A model generated the notes under the pieces. It searched no databases. It worked only from the letters and a program-made list of their open reading frames with translations, and had not been told where the DNA came from. The translations under genes and the position numbers were made by a program. This document shows, piece by piece, positions 7,640 to 15,251 of a stretch of DNA of 24,606 nt; within the stretch, counting starts at the first letter, position 1, and every line of letters begins with the position of its first letter. The DNA is from CAYMRB01 sp964392615 (GTDB lineage Bacteria; Planctomycetota; UBA8108): the NCBI GenBank assembly GCA_964392615.1, contig CAYMRB010000103.1, forward strand, positions 1-24,606, given 5' to 3'.

Positions 7640-9685
7640 ATGGAACCCCTCGACCTCGCACTGGTCACGGACGAGACGCGGATCGCCGCGCTCGCGAACG
7701 ACGCGTTTCTCGGCTGCGGTCACCAGCTGGCCGTGATGACGCCGGAGCGCATCTGGGCGGACCAGGGCCTCGGTCGGTATGACGCGGTCCTCGTCGACCT
7801 GTCGACCGCGTCGCGACATCTCAAGATGGTCGCGGCCCACGCGGCCCACACGATCGCGATCGGAGTTACCGGGCAGCGCGCCGAGGTGATCGACTGTATG
7901 AGGGCGGGCGCGGACGATTACGTACCGCCCGATGCCGATGCCGACGCGTTGCGCGATGCGATCGAGCTCGTCGAGCCGTCGGCCGCCGCGCCGGCGGCGA
8001 GTCTCGAGTTCGACGTCGAGGACGGCACCGAGCGGAGGGTGCCTCTCGGACACCGGCCGCTGATGACGATCGGCCGCGACGTGTCCAACGACGTCGTGTT
8101 CGACTCGCAGGTCGTATCGCGCTTCCACGCGGTCATCCGACGCGAACGCGATGCCGTCGTTCTGGAGGACCGGGGCAGTCGCCACGGGGTACTCGTCAAC
8201 GGCGAGCGGCTCGACGGCCCGCGTGAACTGCGCGACGGCGACGCGATCCGACTCGGCAAGCCGGCCGCGCCGACACTGACGTTTCGATCTGGGTCCGACG
8301 ACCTCGAGGCGGCGCTCGGCGAACTGCCGGGGACATCGCTCGAAGCGGGGCCGACAGACTCGAATCGCGAGATCAAGGGAATCGCGACGCTGCTCGATAC
8401 GTTTCTGCAGCTCAACGCGGACCTCGTCCTCGACGACGTTCTCGCGCTGGTCATCTCGAGATCGATCGAGTTCGCCGTCGCCGAGCGCGGCATGATCCTG
8501 CTCCTCGACGACGGCTCCGAAATCGAGACCGAGGCCGGCGGCGACTTCTCGATACCGGTCCTCGACGGGCGTCAGCTCCGTCTGGCGATGGCGCGCAACC
8601 TCGACGGCACGCCGGTCGATCCACATGAGCTCAGCATCAGCCACAAGGTGCCGCAGCAGGTTCTCGAGTCCGGCGAGGGCCAGATCGTCGAGGACTTCCT
8701 GAGCGACGACCGCGCGGACCAGCACCTCGCGACGATCGAGATGGGCCTGCGCAGCGCGATGTGCGTGCCCCTTCGGACGCGACAGCGGCGCGATGACGGC
8801 GAGCTGCCCTGGATCGGCGTCCTGTACGTCGACAGTCGCGCGCGCACGCGTTCGTTCTCGCAGCAGGTTCTTCATGCGCTCCAGTCGCTCGCACGCGAAG
8901 CCGCGGAGGCGATCGTCAATGCGCGCCTGTATCAGGTAAGCCTCGAGAAGCGCCAGATCGACAAAGAGATGGGCATGGCGCGGGAGATCCAGGCGAATCT
9001 CCTACCGCCGAACGAGTACTCGAACGCGTGGATGGAGCTATCGGGAGCGAGCGAGCCGAGCAAGGAGGTCGGCGGTGACGTCCTCGATTACTTCCCGCAC
9101 GGAGACGAGTACATCGGCCTCCTCGTCGGCGACGTGTCGGGCAAGGGCGTGCCTGCCGCGATCTTCAGCGCCATGCTCGACGGACACTTCCACGCCCTGA
9201 GCAATCTGTTGAACTCGGACGAGGAGCTCGGCGTGCTCGCGCGGGAGCTCAATCGATACCTCGTCATCAAGTCGAGCCTGCAGAAGTTCGTCACGCTCTT
9301 CTTCGGTGTCCTGCATGTGAACGGACACTTCGCATTCGTCAACGCAGGCCACAACCCGCCGATCGTCGTCAACCGCAATTCGGAAGTCTACCGCCTGAAG
9401 ACGGGCGGGATCGTGATGGGCGTATTCGACGACGCGACGTACGAGTCGGAGACGGTCGAGCTGGCCCCGGACGACGTCCTGGTCCTCTTCTCGGACGGAG
9501 TCACCGAGTCGCGCAATCCCCAGCGCGAGCTCTTCGGCGATGAGCGTCTCGAGAGCATCGTCGTCGAACACTGGAGCGAGAGCGCCGAGGAGATCCGCGT
9601 GGCAATCCTCGCGGAGCTCGAGCGCTTCACCGAGGGAGCGCCGGCGTTCGACGACGTGACGTTGATGGTCGTCAAGAGGCTCTGA
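7640..9685 (+). CDS. Receiver-like - FHA - GAF - SpoIIE-type PP2C phosphatase
   Basis: This 681-residue soluble regulator starts with a CheY-like domain (about 1-115). It keeps the phospho-acceptor context VLVDLS and the AGADDY turn but has PP where the conserved Lys-Pro is expected, so it may not be a classical receiver. An FHA domain follows (~125-205; TIGRD near 143 and SRFH near 159, the usual phosphothreonine-binding residues), then a GAF domain (~240-435). A linker containing MAREIQANLLPP leads into a RsbU/SpoIIE-type PP2C domain (~455-680) with the metal-binding GDVSGKG (497-503), NAGHNPP, FSDGVTE (617-623) and DDVT (671-674). The phosphatase looks catalytically complete. Standing 146 nt behind the kinase fusion, it is the natural candidate for its phosphatase. 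The FHA domain could dock onto the autophosphorylated kinase (inference). Confidence 0.93.
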   Translation: MEPLDLALVTDETRIAALANDAFLGCGHQLAVMTPERIWADQGLGRYDAVLVDLSTASRHLKMVAAHAAHTIAIGVTGQRAEVIDCMRAGADDYVPPDADADALRDAIELVEPSAAAPAASLEFDVEDGTERRVPLGHRPLMTIGRDVSNDVVFDSQVVSRFHAVIRRERDAVVLEDRGSRHGVLVNGERLDGPRELRDGDAIRLGKPAAPTLTFRSGSDDLEAALGELPGTSLEAGPTDSNREIKGIATLLDTFLQLNADLVLDDVLALVISRSIEFAVAERGMILLLDDGSEIETEAGGDFSIPVLDGRQLRLAMARNLDGTPVDPHELSISHKVPQQVLESGEGQIVEDFLSDDRADQHLATIEMGLRSAMCVPLRTRQRRDDGELPWIGVLYVDSRARTRSFSQQVLHALQSLAREAAEAIVNARLYQVSLEKRQIDKEMGMAREIQANLLPPNEYSNAWMELSGASEPSKEVGGDVLDYFPHGDEYIGLLVGDVSGKGVPAAIFSAMLDGHFHALSNLLNSDEELGVLARELNRYLVIKSSLQKFVTLFFGVLHVNGHFAFVNAGHNPPIVVNRNSEVYRLKTGGIVMGVFDDATYESETVELAPDDVLVLFSDGVTESRNPQRELFGDERLESIVVEHWSESAEEIRVAILAELERFTEGAPAFDDVTLMVVKRL

Positions 9686-9689
9686 AACC

Positions 9690-10085
9690 GTGACCGCGCG
9701 GGTGGACTTCTTCTGCAGTCCCGAGGAGGAGCGCGAGGTTCTTCGATACCTCACGAAGTCGGCAGGAACACGGATCCTCGACATCTGCAACGGAGCCATG
9801 GTTGCCTGGGACGGCTTCTCCACGGACGTCATTCCTGCCGCACCTGAGCCGCTTGAGGTCTACCTGTGGCCGAGCAGCCTAGAGCGCGCGGGCCCGGAAT
9901 TCGCCCGCTGGGTGAAGCGATCCCTCGCCTGGATACGGCGCCGCGGGACGATCGTCCACGACTACCGCAGGCCCTCGACGACGCTGCCGAATCCACACTC
10001 CACGCTGAACACGATCTACGCGTTTCCGGAAGTTCTCGAAGCCGTGCGGTCCGCCGACCGACGATTCACACTGCAGTTGCACTGA
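9690..10085 (+). CDS. Small conserved-looking protein of unknown function, coupled to the phosphatase gene
   Basis: This 131-residue protein belongs to no family I recognise. It starts with GTG, 4 bp after the phosphatase stop codon, with AGAGG about 11 nt upstream inside the preceding gene, so translation is probably coupled. It has no signal peptide, membrane segment or Cys-rich motif. The sequence looks globular and mixed alpha/beta, with a charged N-terminal helix (about 11-22) and a basic, Trp-containing helix around 72-86 (ARWVKRSLAWIRRR). The context suggests a partner of the kinase/phosphatase pair, for example an adaptor, a phosphatase modulator or a substrate. Codon use matches the neighbours, so I regard it as real. 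Confidence 0.7.
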   Translation: MTARVDFFCSPEEEREVLRYLTKSAGTRILDICNGAMVAWDGFSTDVIPAAPEPLEVYLWPSSLERAGPEFARWVKRSLAWIRRRGTIVHDYRRPSTTLPNPHSTLNTIYAFPEVLEAVRSADRRFTLQLH

Positions 10086-10143
10086 AGCGTGGACTTGCCG
10101 GTCGCCCGCGCCCTGGCGGGGACTCAGCCGAATGCGAAAGACC

Positions 10144-10428
10144 AAGAGGGAACAACCACAGAGTCCTCTTCTAGCCCGGGCGTTGCCCGGAACCCAATGT
10201 CGGAGCCCCCGAGAGGAAAGAACTCTAAGGAGCCCAGGAACCCAGGAAGGGAGGCGCATCCACTTCCTTTCCTGGGTTCCTGGGTTCCTTAGAAATCCTA
10301 CTTGGAGGCGGCAGAAGTCTTCGCCGGAGAACAAGATTCTGGACGTTACTAGTACAGAGCGCACAGAGAAGAGGGAGGCCCCTCCGGCTCTTCTCCGTGT
10401 TCTCTGCGACTCTGTGGTGAATCCTCTT
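10144..10428. repeat. Nested palindromic intergenic element
   Basis: This fills most of the 393-nt gene-free region between convergent genes. The outer arms are AAGAGG-n5-ACCACAGAGTC (10144-10165) and GACTCTGTGGT-n4-CCTCTT (10408-10428). Inside are three further hairpins: CCGGGC-GTT-GCCCGG (10176-10190), a roughly 30-bp stem (10224-10293), and GAGAAGAG-GGAGG / CCTCC-CTCTTCTC (10366-10395). CAGAGAA (10364-10370) can alternatively pair with TTCTCTG (10400-10406). TCCTCTTCT also occurs as a direct repeat (10164-10172 and 10422-10430). No credible coding frame is present. It may be a REP/MITE-like element, a structured RNA or a complex bidirectional terminator. Confidence 0.7.
10224..10293. terminator. 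Long hairpin between convergent genes, probable bidirectional terminator
   Basis: Arms 10224-10248 and 10269-10293 pair over 25 bp with a single G-T. A few further pairs including G-T wobbles close the inner end, leaving a loop of about 10 nt. The arms contain the tandem octamer CCCAGGAA. It lies between the ends of a plus-strand and a minus-strand gene, where either transcript would fold it. There is no long T-run, so termination is inferred from structure and position. Confidence 0.5.
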
Positions 10429-10478
10429 CTGACGAACGCACGAGTCGCGCGCCGGCCGCGAATGGCCGCGTCAAGAAC

Positions 10479-11858
10479 TTACCCCACGCGCGCCACCGGT
10501 GGCAGCTTGACCACCACCGCGCCGCGGCTGAACACCGTGACCTCGCCCGTCGACTGCGAGAGCGTCACCGTGACGCAGTCGATCGCCTTCGTGATCGCGC
10601 ACGCCGAACGATGCCGGCTGCCGTAGCCGCCCTCGAGCTCGACCACCTCGTCGACGCTCAGGTACGTGCCCGCGCTCAGCACCACGCCGTCGCCGCGGAT
10701 CACGAACGCACCGTCGAGGGACGCGAACTCCTTGAGCGTCTCCGCGAGCGTCGGGTCGAGGATGTTGCGCTCTTCCTCCGGGTACCCGCGGAACGGGTTC
10801 ATCACCATTTGCTGCGCGTGCGGCTTGACAATTTCCTCGTCCCGCACGAGCACGAACAGAGCGCCGACCGGGTGGCCCTCGCGTCCCTGCGCCCCCAACT
10901 CCGTCGCCAGCGCGATGACCTGCTCGAGCGGCGCCGGCTGGATGCCCTTCGAGATCTCGCCCGACGCTCGGAAGAACCGTCCGAACTCGCGACCGACCTC
11001 GAGCACCGTCAGCGTGTCGAGGCCCCCACCGTCGTTCGCCGACAGAAACGCCACTGTGTCGCCGCGTCGGATCAGACCGTGCGTCAACGCCATCAGCGCC
11101 GTCAGCCGGACCTTCGAATCCGTCTGCATGGGGAACTGCGGTAGCTGCAGCACGCGGTCGACGACCTTCTCCGCGCGCTCCGCCAGGGCCGCCGAACGCG
11201 TCACGACGATGAACGAGTCGCGCTGGCGCAGGCGCCGGAGCATCTTGAGCTCTTCCTGCGTCTCGATCGCGACGAGCACCGACGCCGCGCCGACCTCTCG
11301 CGCCAATCGGCGCGCGTGGCTGAGCAGGATCTGAGTCAGAGGTCGAGGCCGCGGTCGTCGGCGGCCGCCCGTCGCGCGCCCCGAGTCCAGAAGTCGCAGG
11401 ACCGCGTTCGCGTCCGGAGCGCTCAACACGCGCTCGCAGAACTCGCGATCCTTGAACAACCCCGCGATCAGGCCGAGCACGCGCACGTGCTCGCTCTGCA
11501 GTGCCTCGTTGCCGACCACGAGAATCGCCAGCCGCACGGGCTCGTCCGTGTCGATGCCGTACGGGAAACCCTCGACGTTGCGAGCTAGCGCGAGCGACAA
11601 CCCCTCGACGCAGTCGACGCGCGCGTGCGGAATCGCGACACCGTTCGCGATGTAGGTGTTGACCGCCGCCTCACGCTCCTCGATCCCCTGGTAGATCCTC
11701 TCGAGGGTCTCGTCGTCGGCGCCCTCGACGACGACCTCGGCCAGCGATCGCAGCAGCCCCTCCTTCGAGTCGACCGCCAGGTCGAGAATCGCCTCCTTGC
11801 GGAGGAAGCGCGACAGTCGATCGTCGCGACTGACCTTGGTCGCTTTGTCCTTCTTCAA
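10479..11858 (-). CDS. Probable diadenylate cyclase with N-terminal PTS EIIA-2 domain
   Basis: The product probably makes c-di-AMP from two ATP. With the chosen start it has 459 residues and no membrane segment. Residues ~10-155 form a PTS EIIA type-2 (fructose/nitrogen) domain with phospho-acceptor His78 in GVAIPHAR. Residues ~165-300 resemble the pyruvate-kinase C-terminal-like fold found in archaeal-type DacZ cyclases. Residues ~345-459 match the DisA_N/DAC catalytic domain, with the DGA motif (382-384) and RHR motif (415-417). I prefer the TTG start at 11858 because GAGGTGG lies 7 nt upstream. A GTG at 11912 would add 18 unstructured-looking residues with a poorly spaced binding site. Phosphorylation of His78 could gate cyclase activity (inference). 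It is convergent with the signalling block. Confidence 0.85.
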   Translation of the reverse strand: MKKDKATKVSRDDRLSRFLRKEAILDLAVDSKEGLLRSLAEVVVEGADDETLERIYQGIEEREAAVNTYIANGVAIPHARVDCVEGLSLALARNVEGFPYGIDTDEPVRLAILVVGNEALQSEHVRVLGLIAGLFKDREFCERVLSAPDANAVLRLLDSGRATGGRRRPRPRPLTQILLSHARRLAREVGAASVLVAIETQEELKMLRRLRQRDSFIVVTRSAALAERAEKVVDRVLQLPQFPMQTDSKVRLTALMALTHGLIRRGDTVAFLSANDGGGLDTLTVLEVGREFGRFFRASGEISKGIQPAPLEQVIALATELGAQGREGHPVGALFVLVRDEEIVKPHAQQMVMNPFRGYPEEERNILDPTLAETLKEFASLDGAFVIRGDGVVLSAGTYLSVDEVVELEGGYGSRHRSACAITKAIDCVTVTLSQSTGEVTVFSRGAVVVKLPPVARVG

Positions 11859-12106
11859 CGCTGATCCACCTCGGCCGGTCGGAGCTGAAATGACACCGTC
11901 ACGGGACGCCACGAGCTCCGCGGGCGATAGCTCCGTCCGTAATCAGACTATCGGCAGGTCGAAACCCGGCCGCGCAGCCAAAGCAGCACTCAGGCTGGCC
12001 GGGACGGTCGAAACCGCGGCCTTCGGAGATCGCTCGGTTGGCGGCCCATGCGCGCGGAGCTAGAGCTGACCGTTTCGCGGCAGCTCATCTCCTACTGCAC
12101 AGATCG

Positions 12107-12934
12107 TCAACCACTCGTCAGCGACCGCAGCAGCTCGACTCCAGCGCGTATATCCGCGACGCGTCCGGCCTGGTCCCCGACCTCCCGCTCGACGACGAGA
12201 GGGCCGCGGTAGCCGGCCTTGTCGAGAGCCGCGACGAACCGCTCCATGCCGACCTGGCCGGCGCCGAGCGGAACCTCTTCGCCCCACTCGCCCATCGCCT
12301 TGGGCGCGTTCGCGTCCTTCGCGTGGATGTGGACGATGTCGGGACCGAGAATGTCGATCGCGCGGATCGGATCCCCCATGTCGTAGAGGATCATGTTCGC
12401 CGGGTCGAAGTTGACCTTGAGGCTCGAGATCCGCAGCTCGTCGAGCGTCGCCCTGAGAAGATCGGCGGTCTCCTGACCGGTCTCCATCGCGAACGTGACG
12501 CCCTTCGACGCGGCGAAGTCGCCCGCCTCGGCGAGACAGTCGAGGAAGCTCGACCGCCCGTCGTCGCCTACCTCCGGGATGAACCCAGCGTGGCTCAGCA
12601 GGATCTCGAGGCCGAGCTCGGCCGTCTGATCGACGGCCTTCTTGAACGTCTCCAGACGCTCGGGGCGCGTCGCCGGATCCCCGAAGCCTCCGGTCTGACG
12701 AATCGTCGCGGGCGTCGTGTAGTCCTCGCCCGGGAAGCCGATCATCGTCCCGGAAAGCTCGAGCCCCGACTCGCGCAACGCCGTGAGAAAACCACCGCCC
12801 TCATCCCACGCGCCGTGGTTCGGATCCCCGAGCCCCACCTGAACGATCTCGGCGCCGACCTCGCCAGCCAGCCGCACGAGCTCCGGTACGCTGCTGACCT
12901 GGAGCGACCAGCTGCACACGCCCAGCTTCGTCAT
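12107..12934 (-). CDS. Sugar phosphate isomerase/epimerase-like TIM-barrel protein
   Basis: This is a 275-residue cytosolic protein of the xylose-isomerase-like (AP endonuclease family 2) TIM-barrel superfamily. The LGVCSWSL first strand, a central FAMETGQE strand with the metal-ligand Glu, VNFDPANM, and DIVHIHAKD before a closing VVERE strand are all in the usual order. Family members isomerise or epimerise sugars, inositols or keto-acids with a divalent metal. The substrate here cannot be read from sequence. A very strong ribosome binding site (GAGGAGG) lies 8 nt before the ATG. The gene fits the sugar-oxidoreductase theme of the nearby Gfo/Idh/MocA gene, a frequent partner in inositol or keto-sugar pathways. 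Confidence 0.88.
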   Translation of the reverse strand: MTKLGVCSWSLQVSSVPELVRLAGEVGAEIVQVGLGDPNHGAWDEGGGFLTALRESGLELSGTMIGFPGEDYTTPATIRQTGGFGDPATRPERLETFKKAVDQTAELGLEILLSHAGFIPEVGDDGRSSFLDCLAEAGDFAASKGVTFAMETGQETADLLRATLDELRISSLKVNFDPANMILYDMGDPIRAIDILGPDIVHIHAKDANAPKAMGEWGEEVPLGAGQVGMERFVAALDKAGYRGPLVVEREVGDQAGRVADIRAGVELLRSLTSG

Positions 12935-13184
12935 GGTCCAACCTCCTCACGCCCGCGGTCCACCGTCGGGCCTCTCGACACGCATCACGACGCCGGCACA
13001 CACGTCCGGAGTCGGCCGCCGGGGGCCCGGCGTTGCCGTACTGTACACGGACGACGCGGGTTTGAAAATCGCTTCCGCGGCACCCGGCCGGAAAGCGGAC
13101 CGCGCCGGATGCACCGACGGCCCCGAGGGAACCGTCAGAGCTCCTTCGAGGCCGATCGCGGCACCCTGGACGTGGAGACGAGCG

Positions 13185-13634
13185 CTACTCGCGCAGGTCG
13201 TGGCAGACCTCGCAGGTGTCCTCGATGTCGCCGAGCATCTTCTTGACGGCCTTGGCGTCCTTCTTCTTCGCCACGACGGCGAGCTCGAGGAAGTCGTCGC
13301 GCATCTCGACCGAGATCGCCTTCCACTTCTTCATGTTCTCCGCGCCGTGCACCTCCTCGCTCTTGTGATAGGCGGTGACGTTCATCATCTCGGCGAGGAC
13401 ATTGGCGTAGTAGCGGACGCGCGAATACTTGGCCGCCTTCGCCTCCTTGCCGGCGCTCGCGAGGACGTGCTCGACCCCTTCCATGAAATCGCCGATCTTG
13501 CTGACGGGCTTGTACACCGCCTTCGCCGCCGGCTCGGTCTTCTTGTCGTCGCCGCTGGCGTTCTCACCCAGGGCGAGGAAGACGAAGCCGACAATCGCGA
13601 TCGCGGCGAGTGCAAAGCTGACGAGCTGGCGCAT
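13185..13634 (-). CDS. Membrane-anchored or exported cytochrome c'-like protein
   Basis: This 149-residue protein has an N-terminal hydrophobic segment (about 5-25), then a Lys-rich helical domain that ends with the haem-binding motif CEVCH at 141-145, four residues from the C-terminus. A C-terminal CxxCH after four helices is the layout of cytochrome c'/c-556 type proteins. Haem attachment and a periplasmic location are inferred from this. The ATG at 13634 is chosen because AGGAGG lies 9 nt upstream. An in-frame ATG at 13676 would place residues before the signal segment. The gene diverges from the oxidoreductase gene at 13891. A role in electron transfer or gas sensing is possible. Confidence 0.75.
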   Translation of the reverse strand: MRQLVSFALAAIAIVGFVFLALGENASGDDKKTEPAAKAVYKPVSKIGDFMEGVEHVLASAGKEAKAAKYSRVRYYANVLAEMMNVTAYHKSEEVHGAENMKKWKAISVEMRDDFLELAVVAKKKDAKAVKKMLGDIEDTCEVCHDLRE

Positions 13635-13793
13635 ACCGACATTCCTCCTGTACGGTCGTTTCGCTTGCGTGGCCACGCGGCCGGTCGGAATCGGGCAGGG
13701 CCTCCCGACCGCTATCTCTTGCGGACCCGGCGCCCAGGGTTACCAGCCTGCCGAAAAAGGACTGGCGGTCCCCCCGGATTTCGCCGGCGCGAA

Positions 13794-13822
13794 TTGTACT
13801 CCGCGAGGCAGTCCCTTATTGT
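13794..13822 (+). promoter_or_regulatory. Weak sigma-70-like promoter candidate for the oxidoreductase gene
   Basis: TTGTAC (13794-13799) and TATTGT (13817-13822) are separated by exactly 17 nt, in an unusually AT-rich patch of the 256-nt divergent intergenic region. The hexamers match consensus at 3 of 6 and 4 of 6 positions. The candidate sits 68 nt before the start codon. Confidence 0.22.
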
Positions 13823-13890
13823 GTGCGGCGCCCTCGGGCCGTCAAGGATTCGCCCTTCCCTTCCGCTTCGAGACCGCCGGAACGCCAGCC

Positions 13891-15156
13891 ATGCCCCGCC
13901 CGGAACCCGTACGCGTCGCGCTCGTCGGTGGTGGGATGTTCGGCGGCGACGTCGTCCTCCGCTCCATCGAGGACCTTGAACGCTGCGGCATCGCCCCCTA
14001 TCTCGGCCGCGTCGGCCTCGACCACCGCGCCCGCCACACCGCGGCCGCCGAGATCCGGCTCGTCGCGATCGGCACCCGCACTCGCGCCTCGGCCGAACGG
14101 CTGTGCCGCCAGTATTCCGAGCGCCTCCCCGGCGCGTCGCCGCACCCGTACTGGGGTAAGACGCCCTGGGTCGACATGTTCCGCGCCGGGCACATCGACA
14201 TCCTGTACGTCGCGACGCCCGATTCCCTGCACTGTGCGCCCGTCGTCCACGCGATCGACAACGACGCGCACGTGATGGTCGAGAAGCCTCTGGCCCTGAG
14301 TCTCGTCGAAGCCCGCGACATCGTCGAGCGCGCACGCCGCAACGACCGCGTCGTCGGCGTCGACATGCACAAGCGCTACGACCCTTGCCACCGCTTCCTG
14401 TTCGAGGAGATCGTGCCGCAGATCGGCGACCCGCTCTACGGGCGCGCGGTTCTCGAAGAGCCGCTCGAGGTGTCGACAGAGACCTTCCGGTGGGCCTCCG
14501 ACTCGAACCCGTTCAGCTACGTCGGTGTCCACTGGCTCGACCTCTTCGCCCACTACCTCGACGCGACGCCGGTCTCCGTGCACGCCGTAGGGCAGAAGAA
14601 GCTACTCGTGAACTGGCAGCGCGAGGGCGGCAAGAAGGCGATCGACACGTTCGACGCCATGCAGGTCGCGGTCGACTACGAGGGCGGGTTGCGCGTCTAC
14701 TACGTCAACAACTGGATCAACCCGGCCGAGTTCGAGGCGCCCGTCAACCAGGAGATGGAGCTCGTCGGCACGCGTGGCAAGGTCGAGTTCGACCAGCAGG
14801 ACCGCGGCCTGCGCGCCACGATTACCGGAGTCGGAAGCCGCACGTTCAACCCCCACTTCACCGCCGACGTGCGCCGCGCAGGCGAGCCGTTCCCGAGCTA
14901 CGACGGGTACGGCAAGGACTCGATCGTCGCGATCACCGAACGGGCACTCGAGGTCATTCTCGGCCTTTCCGACAGCCAGAGCCTCGAGGGAACGTACCCC
15001 GACGCGGCGTCGTCGCTGTCGACCGTCTGTGTGCTGGAGGCTGCCGCCGAGGTCGCCTCGCGGAATCTCGCGCTGCTGGAGCGCGGCCTCGGGAGTCCGG
15101 TCACCGCGCGCATATCGGAGGACGGCTTCGAGGTGATCACACCGCCGAACGGCTGA
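13891..15156 (+). CDS. Gfo/Idh/MocA family NAD(P)-dependent oxidoreductase
   Basis: This 421-residue cytosolic dehydrogenase has an N-terminal Rossmann fold opening with VALVGGGMFGG (GxGxxG-like, 13-18), an ATPDSLH strand, and the family's EKP signature at 131-133. The second domain carries HKRYD (160-164) and a conserved HWLD segment (His214), close to the substrate-binding histidine of the family. These enzymes oxidise or reduce sugars, inositols or related polyols with bound NAD(P). The exact substrate is unknown. I chose the ATG at 13891 because the Rossmann fold begins six residues later, while upstream in-frame sequence runs through the divergent promoter region. It pairs thematically with the isomerase/epimerase-like gene across the divergent cytochrome gene. 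Confidence 0.92.
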   Translation: MPRPEPVRVALVGGGMFGGDVVLRSIEDLERCGIAPYLGRVGLDHRARHTAAAEIRLVAIGTRTRASAERLCRQYSERLPGASPHPYWGKTPWVDMFRAGHIDILYVATPDSLHCAPVVHAIDNDAHVMVEKPLALSLVEARDIVERARRNDRVVGVDMHKRYDPCHRFLFEEIVPQIGDPLYGRAVLEEPLEVSTETFRWASDSNPFSYVGVHWLDLFAHYLDATPVSVHAVGQKKLLVNWQREGGKKAIDTFDAMQVAVDYEGGLRVYYVNNWINPAEFEAPVNQEMELVGTRGKVEFDQQDRGLRATITGVGSRTFNPHFTADVRRAGEPFPSYDGYGKDSIVAITERALEVILGLSDSQSLEGTYPDAASSLSTVCVLEAAAEVASRNLALLERGLGSPVTARISEDGFEVITPPNG

Positions 15157-15251
15157 GCCGCTCCTGCACGAACCCCTTGAGCCTCAAGTTTCGCGCCGGC
15201 GTGGGCGACGGATTACGTCAGGGGCGTCACTCTTCACTCGGAGCGGATACT

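Noticed and set aside
10089..10292. Small plus-strand frames of 67 and 164 codons in the 10086-10626 region
   Set aside because: They read through the nested hairpins and into the antisense of the cyclase gene, with no ribosome binding site and repeat-derived residues.
12038..13246. A 402-residue plus-strand frame across the isomerase gene and the intergenic region
   Set aside because: Its composition is typical of antisense GC-rich translation; the minus-strand gene is clearly real.
14385..15251. Long N-terminal extension of the unknown protein at 15252
   Set aside because: The extension lies in another frame of the oxidoreductase gene and is Arg/Pro-rich noise.
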